A stretch of 64,000 bases of DNA, from NCBI RefSeq assembly GCF_004349105.1, contig NZ_SMLB01000003.1, positions 218,544-282,543 on the forward strand, given 5' to 3'. Position 1 is the first letter of the stretch; the number at the start of each line of letters is the position of its first letter. Source of the stretch: Jiangella aurantiaca. Lineage in GTDB: Bacteria; Actinomycetota; Actinomycetes; Jiangellales; Jiangellaceae. Both the position numbers and the translations under genes were made by a program. Of this stretch, positions 9,171 through 15,567 are shown in pieces. The notes below the pieces were generated by a model that saw only the letters and a list, made by a program, of their open reading frames with translations, was not told the DNA's origin and did not search any database.

Positions 9171-10367
9171 TCAGACGGTGGCGTGCCTGCGCAGGTAGAG
9201 GCCGAAGTGCGGCACGGTGAACGCGATGGTGCCGCGCTCGGCGGAGTACACCAGCCCTTTCTTGATCAGCGAGTCGCGGGCCGGCGACAGCGACGACGGC
9301 TTGCGGCCGAGGTAGGTGGCGACATCGGACGTGGGGACGACGCCGTGGGTGTCGTCGGAGAGCGCCGCCATGGCGCGCAGGTACTCCCGCTCGGCTGGGG
9401 TGGCCCGCTCGTACCGCGAGCCGAAGAAGCCGACGGCCAACTCGGCCTGGGCCTCTGGCGCGGCCATTCGGACGTCGTCGGGGCCGATCGGGTCGGTGGG
9501 CGCGTTGTCCCACGTGACCTTGCCGTAGGCCTGGACGAAATACGGGTAGCCCTCGGTCGCCTCGTAGAGCGCGTCGAGCGCCGCCGGCTCGTACGTCACG
9601 CCCTCATCATCGGCCGGCGCCACCAGCGCGCGGTCGGCCGCCGCGCGGTCCAGCCGGTCGATGCGCACGTACCGGAACAACCGCTCGGAGTACGACTTCG
9701 ACGCCGACAGGACGGCGGGCAGGTGCGGTAGCCCCGCCCCGACGACGACCAGCGGCAGCCCCTGCTGCGACAGCTCGTGACAGGCGGCGCACAGGGCGGA
9801 CACGTCGGCGGGCGGGATGTCCTGCATCTCGTCGACGAACAGCGCGATGCCGACCCCGACGTCCCGTGCGACGCCGGCCGCGTCGACGAGCAGCTCGACG
9901 AGGTCGACCTCGATGTCGCCGGTGTCGGCCCGCCCGGCCGCCGCGGGCACGTCGATGCCCGGCTGCCAGCGGTCGCGCAGCTTGGCGTCGTCGCCCGCCG
10001 AGCGCAGCGCGAACGCCTTGAGCACGCCGAGGAAGCCGTCGACGCGGTCGGGGTCGCGGTGCCGCGGCGTGAGCTCGCGGACCGCCATGTGCAGCGCGCT
10101 GGCCAGCGGGCGGCGCAGCGACTGGTCCGGCCGGGCCTCGATCTTCCCGGTGCCCCACATCCGCCCGATCGCCTGCGACCGCAGCGCGTTCAGCAGCACC
10201 GTCTTGCCGACGCCGCGCAGCCCGGTGAGGACGAGCGAGCGCTCCGGCCGCCCGCGCGCGATCCGCTCCAGCACGACGTCGAACTGCTGCAGCTCGCGGT
10301 CGCGGCCGGCCAGCTCGGGCGGGCGCTGACCGGCGCCGGGGGCGTAGGGATTGCGCACCGGGTCCAT
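9171..10367 (-). CDS. Stand-alone AAA ATPase with winged-helix C-terminus
   Basis: 398 residues. Walker A is GLRGVGKT near residue 50, Walker B is ALFVDEMQDI near 175, and a sensor-like VVVGAGLPHLP follows near 208. The last 80 residues (ATPAEREYLRAMAAL.., DVATYLGRKPSSLSPARDSL) look like a winged helix of the Orc1/Cdc6 or STAND type. The family is widespread in actinomycetes; its role is not established and could be signalling, DNA transactions or stress. A 19-bp-arm hairpin stands just before its ATG and related TCTAGCG motifs lie just past its stop, which is unusual for an ordinary gene. Confidence 0.85.
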   Translation of the reverse strand: MDPVRNPYAPGAGQRPPELAGRDRELQQFDVVLERIARGRPERSLVLTGLRGVGKTVLLNALRSQAIGRMWGTGKIEARPDQSLRRPLASALHMAVRELTPRHRDPDRVDGFLGVLKAFALRSAGDDAKLRDRWQPGIDVPAAAGRADTGDIEVDLVELLVDAAGVARDVGVGIALFVDEMQDIPPADVSALCAACHELSQQGLPLVVVGAGLPHLPAVLSASKSYSERLFRYVRIDRLDRAAADRALVAPADDEGVTYEPAALDALYEATEGYPYFVQAYGKVTWDNAPTDPIGPDDVRMAAPEAQAELAVGFFGSRYERATPAEREYLRAMAALSDDTHGVVPTSDVATYLGRKPSSLSPARDSLIKKGLVYSAERGTIAFTVPHFGLYLRRHATV

Positions 10368-10376
10368 GATCGGACT

Positions 10377-10426
10377 CTATGGTGTCGTCTAGCGAGAGCC
10401 GTAGATTTCGCTAGACGACACCATAG
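10377..10426. promoter_or_regulatory. Perfect long palindrome in the leader of the AAA ATPase gene
   Basis: CTATGGTGTCGTCTAGCGA (10377-10395) is the exact inverse complement of TCGCTAGACGACACCATAG (10408-10426), with a 12-nt spacer. The proximal arm ends 10 bp upstream of the ATG at 10367. It could be an operator, an RNA hairpin covering the ribosome site, or the end of a mobile unit. Shorter TCTAGCG copies lie beyond the gene's stop at 9118 and 9128, next to a GGTCGT-AG-ACGACC hairpin at 9147-9160. Confidence 0.8.
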
Positions 10427-10456
10427 GCGTGTCGCGGTTGCTCGGGTCGCCCCGGC

Positions 10457-10567
10457 TCAGACGGGTTCGCGGAACGGGTCGTGCTCGGCGATCAGCTTGT
10501 CGACCCTGGCCTGGTCCAGGCGCTTCACCAGCGCGGCGCCCGGTGCGTCTTGAGCGCCGGCGCTCAA
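10457..10567 (-). CDS. Possible 36-residue ORF or gene remnant
   Basis: In the gap between the AAA gene palindrome and the VOC gene, one minus-strand frame reads LSAGAQDAPGAALVKRLDQA and continues RVDKLIAEHDPFREPV to a TGA. The amphipathic, charged composition looks like real protein rather than shadow sequence. A TTG at 10567 is the only candidate start and no clear ribosome site precedes it. It may be the 3' end of a decayed gene. I do not recognise a family. Confidence 0.25.
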   Translation of the reverse strand: MSAGAQDAPGAALVKRLDQARVDKLIAEHDPFREPV

Positions 10568-10586
10568 TCGGCCTGGGTACGCGTAC

Positions 10587-11006
10587 TCAGACGGTGCCCG
10601 CGCCGTGCTGGGTGACCCGGATGTGATTGCCGAACGGGTCGCGCAACGTGCAGTCGATGCCGTAGGGCTGCTCTGTCGGCTCCTGGGTGAACTCCACCCC
10701 CTTGCCGGACAGCTCCTCGAAGGCCTTGCGGCAGTCGTCGGTGGTGAGGACGCACGCCACGCCGAGCGCTCCCTTGGTCAGCAGATCGCGGACCTGGCCG
10801 GCGACCTCCTCGCTGAGCGCAGGCGGCCCGGGCACCTCGAGGAGGAGATGCCGTTCGGGATCGCTGGGCAGGGCGATGGTCAGCCAGCGCATGAATCCCA
10901 TGTCGACGTCATTGGTGACCTCGAAGCCGAGCTTGCCCACGTAGAAGGCCAGGGCCTCGTCCTGGTCCACGACGGGGACCGTGGTGATGCTGATCGCGTT
11001 GAACAT
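10587..11006 (-). CDS. VOC (glyoxalase/bleomycin resistance-type) family protein
   Basis: 139 residues with two beta-alpha-beta-beta-beta halves: ISITTVPVVDQDEALAFYVG opens the first, and CVLTTDDCRKAFEEL with TLRDPFGNHIRVTQ closes the second. Proteins of this build bind metal and isomerise, cleave or sequester small molecules; the substrate cannot be told. It lies 9 bp downstream of an AraC-type regulator on the same strand and is probably its target or partner in a two-gene operon. Confidence 0.88.
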   Translation of the reverse strand: MFNAISITTVPVVDQDEALAFYVGKLGFEVTNDVDMGFMRWLTIALPSDPERHLLLEVPGPPALSEEVAGQVRDLLTKGALGVACVLTTDDCRKAFEELSGKGVEFTQEPTEQPYGIDCTLRDPFGNHIRVTQHGAGTV

Positions 11007-11015
11007 GGGAGAACG

Positions 11016-11471
11016 CTAGAGGTCGGTCGCCGCGGTCGCTTCTCCGAAACTGCTCGATCCCGCAGCCGCACCGGCACGTGCCGAAGGCCGGGTCCAGGCG
11101 CGCACGAAGCAGCCGGGCGCCGGCAGCGGCCGGCTTTGTGCGCGGTACGTCGACGGCGACTCCCCCACCACCGACTTGAAGGTCCTGCTGAAGGTCCCGG
11201 TGCTGGCGAACCCGACCGCAAGACCGACCTCGGTGACGCTCACCGCGGAATCGCGCAGCAAGGCCATCGCCCGCTCGACGCGCCGGCGTTGGAGGTAACG
11301 ATGCGGCGGCTCGCCGAAGGTGGCCTTGAACTCCCGGATGAAGTGTGCCGGCGACATCAGCGCGACTCGCGCCAGCGCGGCAACGTCCAGTGACTCCGCG
11401 AAGTGCCGATCGATCGCGTCTCGGGCCCGGAGCAGCCGGCGGTTGGCGTCCTCGGTCGCGCTCAGCCTCAC
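11016..11471 (-). CDS. Short AraC-family transcriptional regulator
   Basis: 151 residues from the GTG at 11471. It contains the two helix-turn-helix motifs of AraC proteins: LDVAALARVALMSPAHFIRE near residue 30 and VTEVGLAVGFASTGTFSRTF near residue 80, followed by VVGESPSTYR. There is no sensor domain, so it is a DNA-binding module only. The frame is open further upstream, but there the composition becomes shadow-like and crosses the palindromic element. It precedes the VOC gene by 9 bp and probably regulates it. Confidence 0.82.
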   Translation of the reverse strand: MRLSATEDANRRLLRARDAIDRHFAESLDVAALARVALMSPAHFIREFKATFGEPPHRYLQRRRVERAMALLRDSAVSVTEVGLAVGFASTGTFSRTFKSVVGESPSTYRAQSRPLPAPGCFVRAWTRPSARAGAAAGSSSFGEATAATDL

Positions 11472-11583
11472 CCGCCAAGAATAAGAACTCGCGCGGAATG
11501 GGCGAGGCAGGCGTCGGCCCAAAGGCGTTGCACGGTTGCCTGCTGTGACAAGCGCGCTGGAGGTCGTGCGGCCCCGCCCTTTC

Positions 11584-11655
11584 GTTGATCTTGGAGTTGT
11601 TCGGCCATCTATCGGACATATCGCCCCGCAATGGCCGAACAACTCCAAGATCAAC
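11584..11655. repeat. 72-bp dispersed palindromic element, copy B
   Basis: Arms GTTGATCTTGGAGTTGTTCG and CGAACAACTCCAAGATCAAC pair perfectly over 20 bp. The length is 72 bp, as in the other three copies. It abuts the truncated end of the pseudogene that follows. Confidence 0.9.
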
Positions 11656-12075
11656 GGGGGAGAGACTGTTTGGTGGTTGGCGCTGGGGGCGATGCGCGCC
11701 GGCCTGTCCCGCCGGAGAACGCCGCACTCGGGCTGGCCGCCGCCGACGACCCGGTGGCCGCCTGGCGGCACATCCGCGACGCCATGCAGGAACTGCTCGA
11801 CCACCGCGAGCGCGCGAACACCCCGTACGAGGGCGGTCGCCGTGACGGCCGACCAGTTCCTCGGCTTCGACCTCGTCGTGCACGGCTGGGACATCGCCCG
11901 CGGCGCCGGCCTCGACGACACCATCCCTGCCGGGGACGTCGGCGAACTGCTGCCGATGGTGCGCCAGCTGGGCGACAACCTGTGCCGGCCCGGCGTCTGC
12001 GGCCCGGAGGTGCGCGTTCCCGACGACGCTGACGACCAGACCAAGCTGCTCGGCCTGCTCGGCCGCCGCCGCTGA
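11656..12075 (+). pseudogene. Decayed TIGR03086/maleylpyruvate isomerase-type (DinB-fold) protein
   Basis: Two adjacent frames carry consecutive parts of one protein. Up to about 11830 the frame reads NAALGLAAADDPVAAWRHIR and on to RERANTPYEG; after that the next frame reads VTADQFLGFDLVVHGWDIAR and continues to LLGLLGRRR, stopping at 12075. The DLVVHGWDIAR motif is the metal-binding His region of actinobacterial TIGR03086 or mycothiol-dependent isomerase-like proteins. The N-terminal third, which should hold the first His, is absent where palindromic copy B begins. Truncation plus frameshift make it a pseudogene. An uncorrected sequencing error could explain the frameshift but not the truncation. 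Confidence 0.72.
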
Positions 12076-12124
12076 CCACGCACGGCCAGCGTCTCCTCCG
12101 TGGCTGCCGGGGGACAATAGGGAC

Positions 12125-12529
12125 GTGATCTCCGTCGAGCTGGCCCGGAAGCTGCGTGAGGCGGGGCTGCGCTGGGAACCCCGTCCCGGCGACAGCTTCG
12201 TCATCGCCGACCGCGGCATGGACGACGAGATCTTCGTCGTCAGCCACATGGTCGTCGACGTGCACGAGTTCCCGTCCGGCGAGCGCGTGATCGGCTTCAA
12301 CGGCACCGTCGAGTGGGCGCTGGACAGCGTCGAACAGGAGGCCGCGCTCTGGCTGCCCGCCGAGTCGCGCCTGCGCGAGCTGCTCGGCGGCGCGTTCGTG
12401 CGGCTGGAGCGGATCGACGACGGCTACCGTGTGACGCTCGATGTCGCCGGCCGCCCGGTCGAGGTCGACGACGATCGGGCCGACGAGGCGTACGGCAAGG
12501 CGCTGCTGTACCTCGCCACCGGCGACTGA
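12125..12529 (+). CDS. Conserved actinobacterial protein of unknown function
   Basis: 134 residues, acidic, no signal or membrane span. It starts at the GTG at 12125 (ISVELARKLREAGLRWEPRP) with TAGGGA just upstream, so the mRNA is probably leaderless. Internal motifs include GDSFVIADRGMDDEIFVVS and GFNGTVEWALDSVEQEAALW. Similar short proteins are sometimes labelled pilus assembly CpaE in databases, but nothing here supports that. No partner gene is evident. Confidence 0.75.
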   Translation: MISVELARKLREAGLRWEPRPGDSFVIADRGMDDEIFVVSHMVVDVHEFPSGERVIGFNGTVEWALDSVEQEAALWLPAESRLRELLGGAFVRLERIDDGYRVTLDVAGRPVEVDDDRADEAYGKALLYLATGD

Positions 12530-12544
12530 CCCCGCGTCCGGCGG

Positions 12545-12574
12545 TTGCCGAGGATTGGTCTGGACCAGTAGGGT
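12545..12574 (+). promoter_or_regulatory. Candidate promoter of the PTS operon
   Basis: TTGCCG at 12545-12550 and TAGGGT at 12569-12574 are separated by 18 bp, close to the primary-sigma-factor pattern. GGGGAG before the GTG at 12629 is the ribosome site. No cyclic operator or palindrome beyond GGTC-TG-GACC is seen. Confidence 0.4.
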
Positions 12575-12628
12575 CTCGCGCAACGAAACGGGGGGTCTCG
12601 TAGCGCCGACTCCGGGGAGACACGATCC

Positions 12629-14056
12629 GTGGACGTTCTCGAGTTCATCGCCACCAACCTGTTCAACGAGGTCTCGATCCTCATCGGCCTCATCACCGCC
12701 GTCGGCCTGCTGTTGCAGCGCAAGCCGGTCGAGGACGTCGTCGGCGGCGCGATCCGGGCGACGATCGGCATCATCATCCTGTTCATCGGCGTCGACGTGT
12801 TCGTCGGCGGGCTGGCGTCGTTCCAGGCGATCGTCTCCAGCGCGGTCGGCCTGGACCCGCCGTCGTCGAGCAACACGCTGGACGAGTTCCTCGGCACCCA
12901 CGGCAGCGACGTCGCGCTGGTCATCACGCTCGGCTTCGTGGTGCACCTGGTGCTGGTCCGTGTCCTGAGGACGCGCTACGTCTACCTGACCGGCCACCTG
13001 CTGTTCTGGATGGCCGTCGTCATCACCGCGTCGCTGGTGCAGGTCTTCGGCGAGCTGGACCGCTGGCAGCTGGTGCTGGTCGGGTCGGTCGTGGCCGGCT
13101 GCTACTGGACCGTCCAGCCGCTGTTCATCGCGCCGATGATGCGACGGGTCATCTCCTCCGACGACTGGGGCTACGGGCACACCAGCTCGTCGGTGGCCTG
13201 GCTGAGCGGGAAGCTCGCGCCCCTGGTGGGCGACCCGCAGAGACACGACGTCGAGCGGGTGCGGCTGCCGAAGCGGCTGTCGTTCTTCAAGGACATCACC
13301 GTGTCGACGGCGGTCGTCATCGGGCTGATCATGCTGGTCGGGCTGGCGTTCGCCGACTCCGGCGTGGTCGACGCCCAGGCCGACGCGTACGACCCCGAGA
13401 TCAACCCGTGGGTGTGGGGCGTCATCGCGGCGCTGCGGTTCGCCGCCGGCATCGCGATCCTGCTCTACGGCGTGCGGATGTTCCTGGCCGAGATCGTGCC
13501 GGCGTTCACCGGCATCAGCGAGAAGGCGATCCCGGGCTCGCGGCCGGCGCTGGACGCGCCGACGATCTTCCCGGTGGCGCCGACCGCGGTCATGGTCGGC
13601 TTCGTCTCGACGACGGCGACGTTCCTCGTGCTGATGGGCGTCTTCGCGGCGGCCGGCTGGTTCGTCCTGGTGCCACCGATGATCATGCTGTTCTTCGTCG
13701 GTGCGGGCGCGGCGGTGTTCGGCAACGCGTTCGGCGGCTGGCGCGGCGCCGTGCTGGCCGGGATCGTCACCGGCGTCTCACTGGCGTTCGGGCAGTGGCT
13801 GGGCTGGAACCTGCTGTCCGACACCGCGCCGGAGCTGGCCACCCTGGCCGACCCGGACTGGTACCTGATGATTCTGCTGCTGCTCGGCCTGGGCGAGCTG
13901 TTCTCCGGGTTCGGCGACAACGGCGTGCTGCTGGCCGGTCTCGTCGTGGTGGCGGTCTTCGGGGTGTGGACGTGGTTCCTCAAGCGTCTGCAGCGCCGCG
14001 AGGACGCTGCCCTGGCAGAGTCGGAGGAGCAGTCCGAAGCGTCGAGAGAACGGTGA
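12629..14056 (+). CDS. ulaA: PTS ascorbate-type transporter, membrane subunit IIC (UlaA/SgaT family)
   Basis: 475 residues with about ten membrane helices and the UlaA-type N-terminus (VSILIGLITAVGLLLQRKPV, GGAIRATIGIIILFIGVDV). IIC forms the sugar channel of a phosphotransferase system and passes sugar to IIB for phosphorylation. The family transports L-ascorbate in enterics, but actinomycete members lack proven substrates. IIB starts 7 bp after its stop and IIA follows. No ulaD, ulaE or ulaF-type catabolic gene is in the window, so the substrate is uncertain. Confidence 0.9.
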   Translation: MDVLEFIATNLFNEVSILIGLITAVGLLLQRKPVEDVVGGAIRATIGIIILFIGVDVFVGGLASFQAIVSSAVGLDPPSSSNTLDEFLGTHGSDVALVITLGFVVHLVLVRVLRTRYVYLTGHLLFWMAVVITASLVQVFGELDRWQLVLVGSVVAGCYWTVQPLFIAPMMRRVISSDDWGYGHTSSSVAWLSGKLAPLVGDPQRHDVERVRLPKRLSFFKDITVSTAVVIGLIMLVGLAFADSGVVDAQADAYDPEINPWVWGVIAALRFAAGIAILLYGVRMFLAEIVPAFTGISEKAIPGSRPALDAPTIFPVAPTAVMVGFVSTTATFLVLMGVFAAAGWFVLVPPMIMLFFVGAGAAVFGNAFGGWRGAVLAGIVTGVSLAFGQWLGWNLLSDTAPELATLADPDWYLMILLLLGLGELFSGFGDNGVLLAGLVVVAVFGVWTWFLKRLQRREDAALAESEEQSEASRER

Positions 14057-14063
14057 GTCACCG

Positions 14064-14372
14064 ATGTCGCCAGCACCGAGCCGCCCGCTGACCGTCCTGA
14101 CCGTCTGCGGCGTCGGCATGGGCAGCAGCCTGATCCTCAAGATGAACGCCGAGAAGGCGCTGAAGTCGCTCGGGGTCGAGGCGAAGGTCGAGCACACCGA
14201 CGTGTCGTCGGCGCGCGGCATGAAGGCCGACGTCGCGATCGCGCAGGGCCTGCACGCCGACGACCTCGCCTCGGTCGCCCCGGTGGTGCTCGCCATCAGC
14301 AACTTCATGGACGTCGACGGCCTGCGCCGGCAGCTGGACGAGGCGCTGCGGGCGCAGGGCTGGCTGTCGTGA
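14064..14372 (+). CDS. ulaB: PTS ascorbate-type subunit IIB
   Basis: 102 residues. The phosphocysteine loop LTVCGVGMGSSLILKMN lies near residue 12-28, with Cys in CGVGMGSS as the phosphorylated residue. IIB carries the phosphoryl group from IIA to the sugar in the IIC channel. The gene sits 7 bp after IIC and its stop overlaps the GTG of IIA by 4 bp (GTGA), a sign of translational coupling. Confidence 0.92.
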   Translation: MSPAPSRPLTVLTVCGVGMGSSLILKMNAEKALKSLGVEAKVEHTDVSSARGMKADVAIAQGLHADDLASVAPVVLAISNFMDVDGLRRQLDEALRAQGWLS

Positions 14373-14815
14373 CGGAGTCCGCCGCGGGCCCGGTGGTCGA
14401 CGCCGTCGTCGGCGTGCGGGCCGCCGACTGGCGCGGCGCGGTGCACGCGGCGTGCGCGCCGCTGGTGAGCGCCGGCGCACTCGAGCCGCGCTATCCGGAG
14501 CGCTGCATCGCGATCGCGGAGGAGCACGGACCGTACATGGTGCTGGCGCCCGGCATCGCGCTGGCGCACGCCCGCCCGGACGACGGCGTGCTTCGGCTGT
14601 GCCTGTCGGCGGCCGTGCTGGCGACGCCGGTCGAGTTCGGCCATGACCAGAACGACCCCGTCGACGTCGTGCTGGCCTTCGGCTCTCCGGACGACGGCGC
14701 GCACCTGGCGCTGCTGCAGAACCTGGCCGAGCACCTGCTCACCGGCCTCGCCGACCAGCTCCGGCTGGCGCCGGACCGCGGCACCGCGGTGCGCGCGCTG
14801 TCCGCCGTCGGGTAG
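14369..14815 (+). CDS. ulaC: PTS IIA component (mannitol/fructose-ascorbate type)
   Basis: 148 residues, the usual IIA size. The phosphohistidine motif is GIALAHARPDDGV, with His near residue 68. It accepts phosphate from HPr and passes it to IIB. The GTG start overlaps the IIB stop. The gene is last in the three-gene PTS operon and ends in a hairpin shared with the convergent RraA-like gene. Confidence 0.9.
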   Translation: MTESAAGPVVDAVVGVRAADWRGAVHAACAPLVSAGALEPRYPERCIAIAEEHGPYMVLAPGIALAHARPDDGVLRLCLSAAVLATPVEFGHDQNDPVDVVLAFGSPDDGAHLALLQNLAEHLLTGLADQLRLAPDRGTAVRALSAVG

Positions 14816-14858
14816 CCGCCGGCCCAGTGATGTCACTCATTTCCGGGCCAGCGGCGGC
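14815..14858. terminator. Bidirectional hairpin between the PTS and RraA genes
   Basis: GCCGCCGGCCC pairs with GGGCCAGCGGCGGC, with a three-base bulge, between the convergent stop codons at 14815 and 14864. There is no U tract, as is usual in high-GC actinomycetes. Confidence 0.55.
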
Positions 14859-14863
14859 GGGGC

Positions 14864-15544
14864 TCACTCTTCGATGGCACCGCCGATGGCCCGGAGGTGG
14901 GCGCGGAACGTGAGGTCAGGCTCCGTGCGGCGTCGGGCGAGGTAGTCGGCGAACCGCAGCTGGTCGCGCAGCGTCGTGCCGCCGCGGACGAGTTCGGCCT
15001 GCTGCCGCTCGGCGTCGCGGATCGCCGCCGCCAGCGCCGTCAGCTCCTCGGCACGGTCGAACGGCACCACGACCACGCCGTCGTCATCGGCGAGGACGGC
15101 GTCGTCGAGGCTGACCTCGAAGCCGGCCACCGCGGCCCGCGTCAGCCCGCCGTCGGCCGGACGCGGGTCCAGCCGCTGCGGCCCGGTGGGCAGCGCGCCC
15201 AGGCTGAACACCGGTAACCCGATCGCCCGGACGTCCGCGGTGTCGCGGTGCAGTCCCCAGACGACGACGCCGGACAGCCCGGCGGCGCGGGCCTCGAGCA
15301 CCGCGAGGTCGCCGACGCACGCCTCGTCGCGCCGGCCGCCGTTGTCGATCACCAGCACGTCGCCCGGGCCGGCCGACTCGTATGCCTCGAGGAACACGTC
15401 GACGCTGCCGACGTGCACGCATGGCAGCGCCCGGCCGGCGGCCCGCCAGCCGGGCATGACGGGAGGCAGCGGCGCGCACCGCACCGGCACCCCGGCCCGC
15501 AGGCAGGCGTCGGCGAGGTGGGCGGTCGTCAGGTTCTCGAACAT
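14864..15544 (-). CDS. RraA-like protein (HMG/CHA aldolase-type fold)
   Basis: 226 residues. Motifs GPGDVLVIDNGGRRDEACVG and GVVVWGLHRDTADVRAIGLPVFSLGA match the RraA/4-hydroxy-4-methyl-2-oxoglutarate aldolase fold, with the G-x-x-RD metal site replaced by GLHRD. Family members are aldolases, decarboxylases or an RNase E regulator; here the context (23 bp after an arabinosidase gene at the end of a sugar-import operon) suggests sugar-acid chemistry, which is inference. It is the fifth gene of the SBP-permease-permease-GH127-RraA series. Confidence 0.8.
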   Translation of the reverse strand: MFENLTTAHLADACLRAGVPVRCAPLPPVMPGWRAAGRALPCVHVGSVDVFLEAYESAGPGDVLVIDNGGRRDEACVGDLAVLEARAAGLSGVVVWGLHRDTADVRAIGLPVFSLGALPTGPQRLDPRPADGGLTRAAVAGFEVSLDDAVLADDDGVVVVPFDRAEELTALAAAIRDAERQQAELVRGGTTLRDQLRFADYLARRRTEPDLTFRAHLRAIGGAIEE

Positions 15545-15567
15545 CCTCGGACTCTAGTCAGAGGCGC

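Noticed and set aside
12629..14815. PTS as the arabinose importer
   Set aside because: L-arabinose is not known to be a PTS sugar, no TGTKAACGNTAACA operator precedes the operon, and an ABC importer lies in the region.
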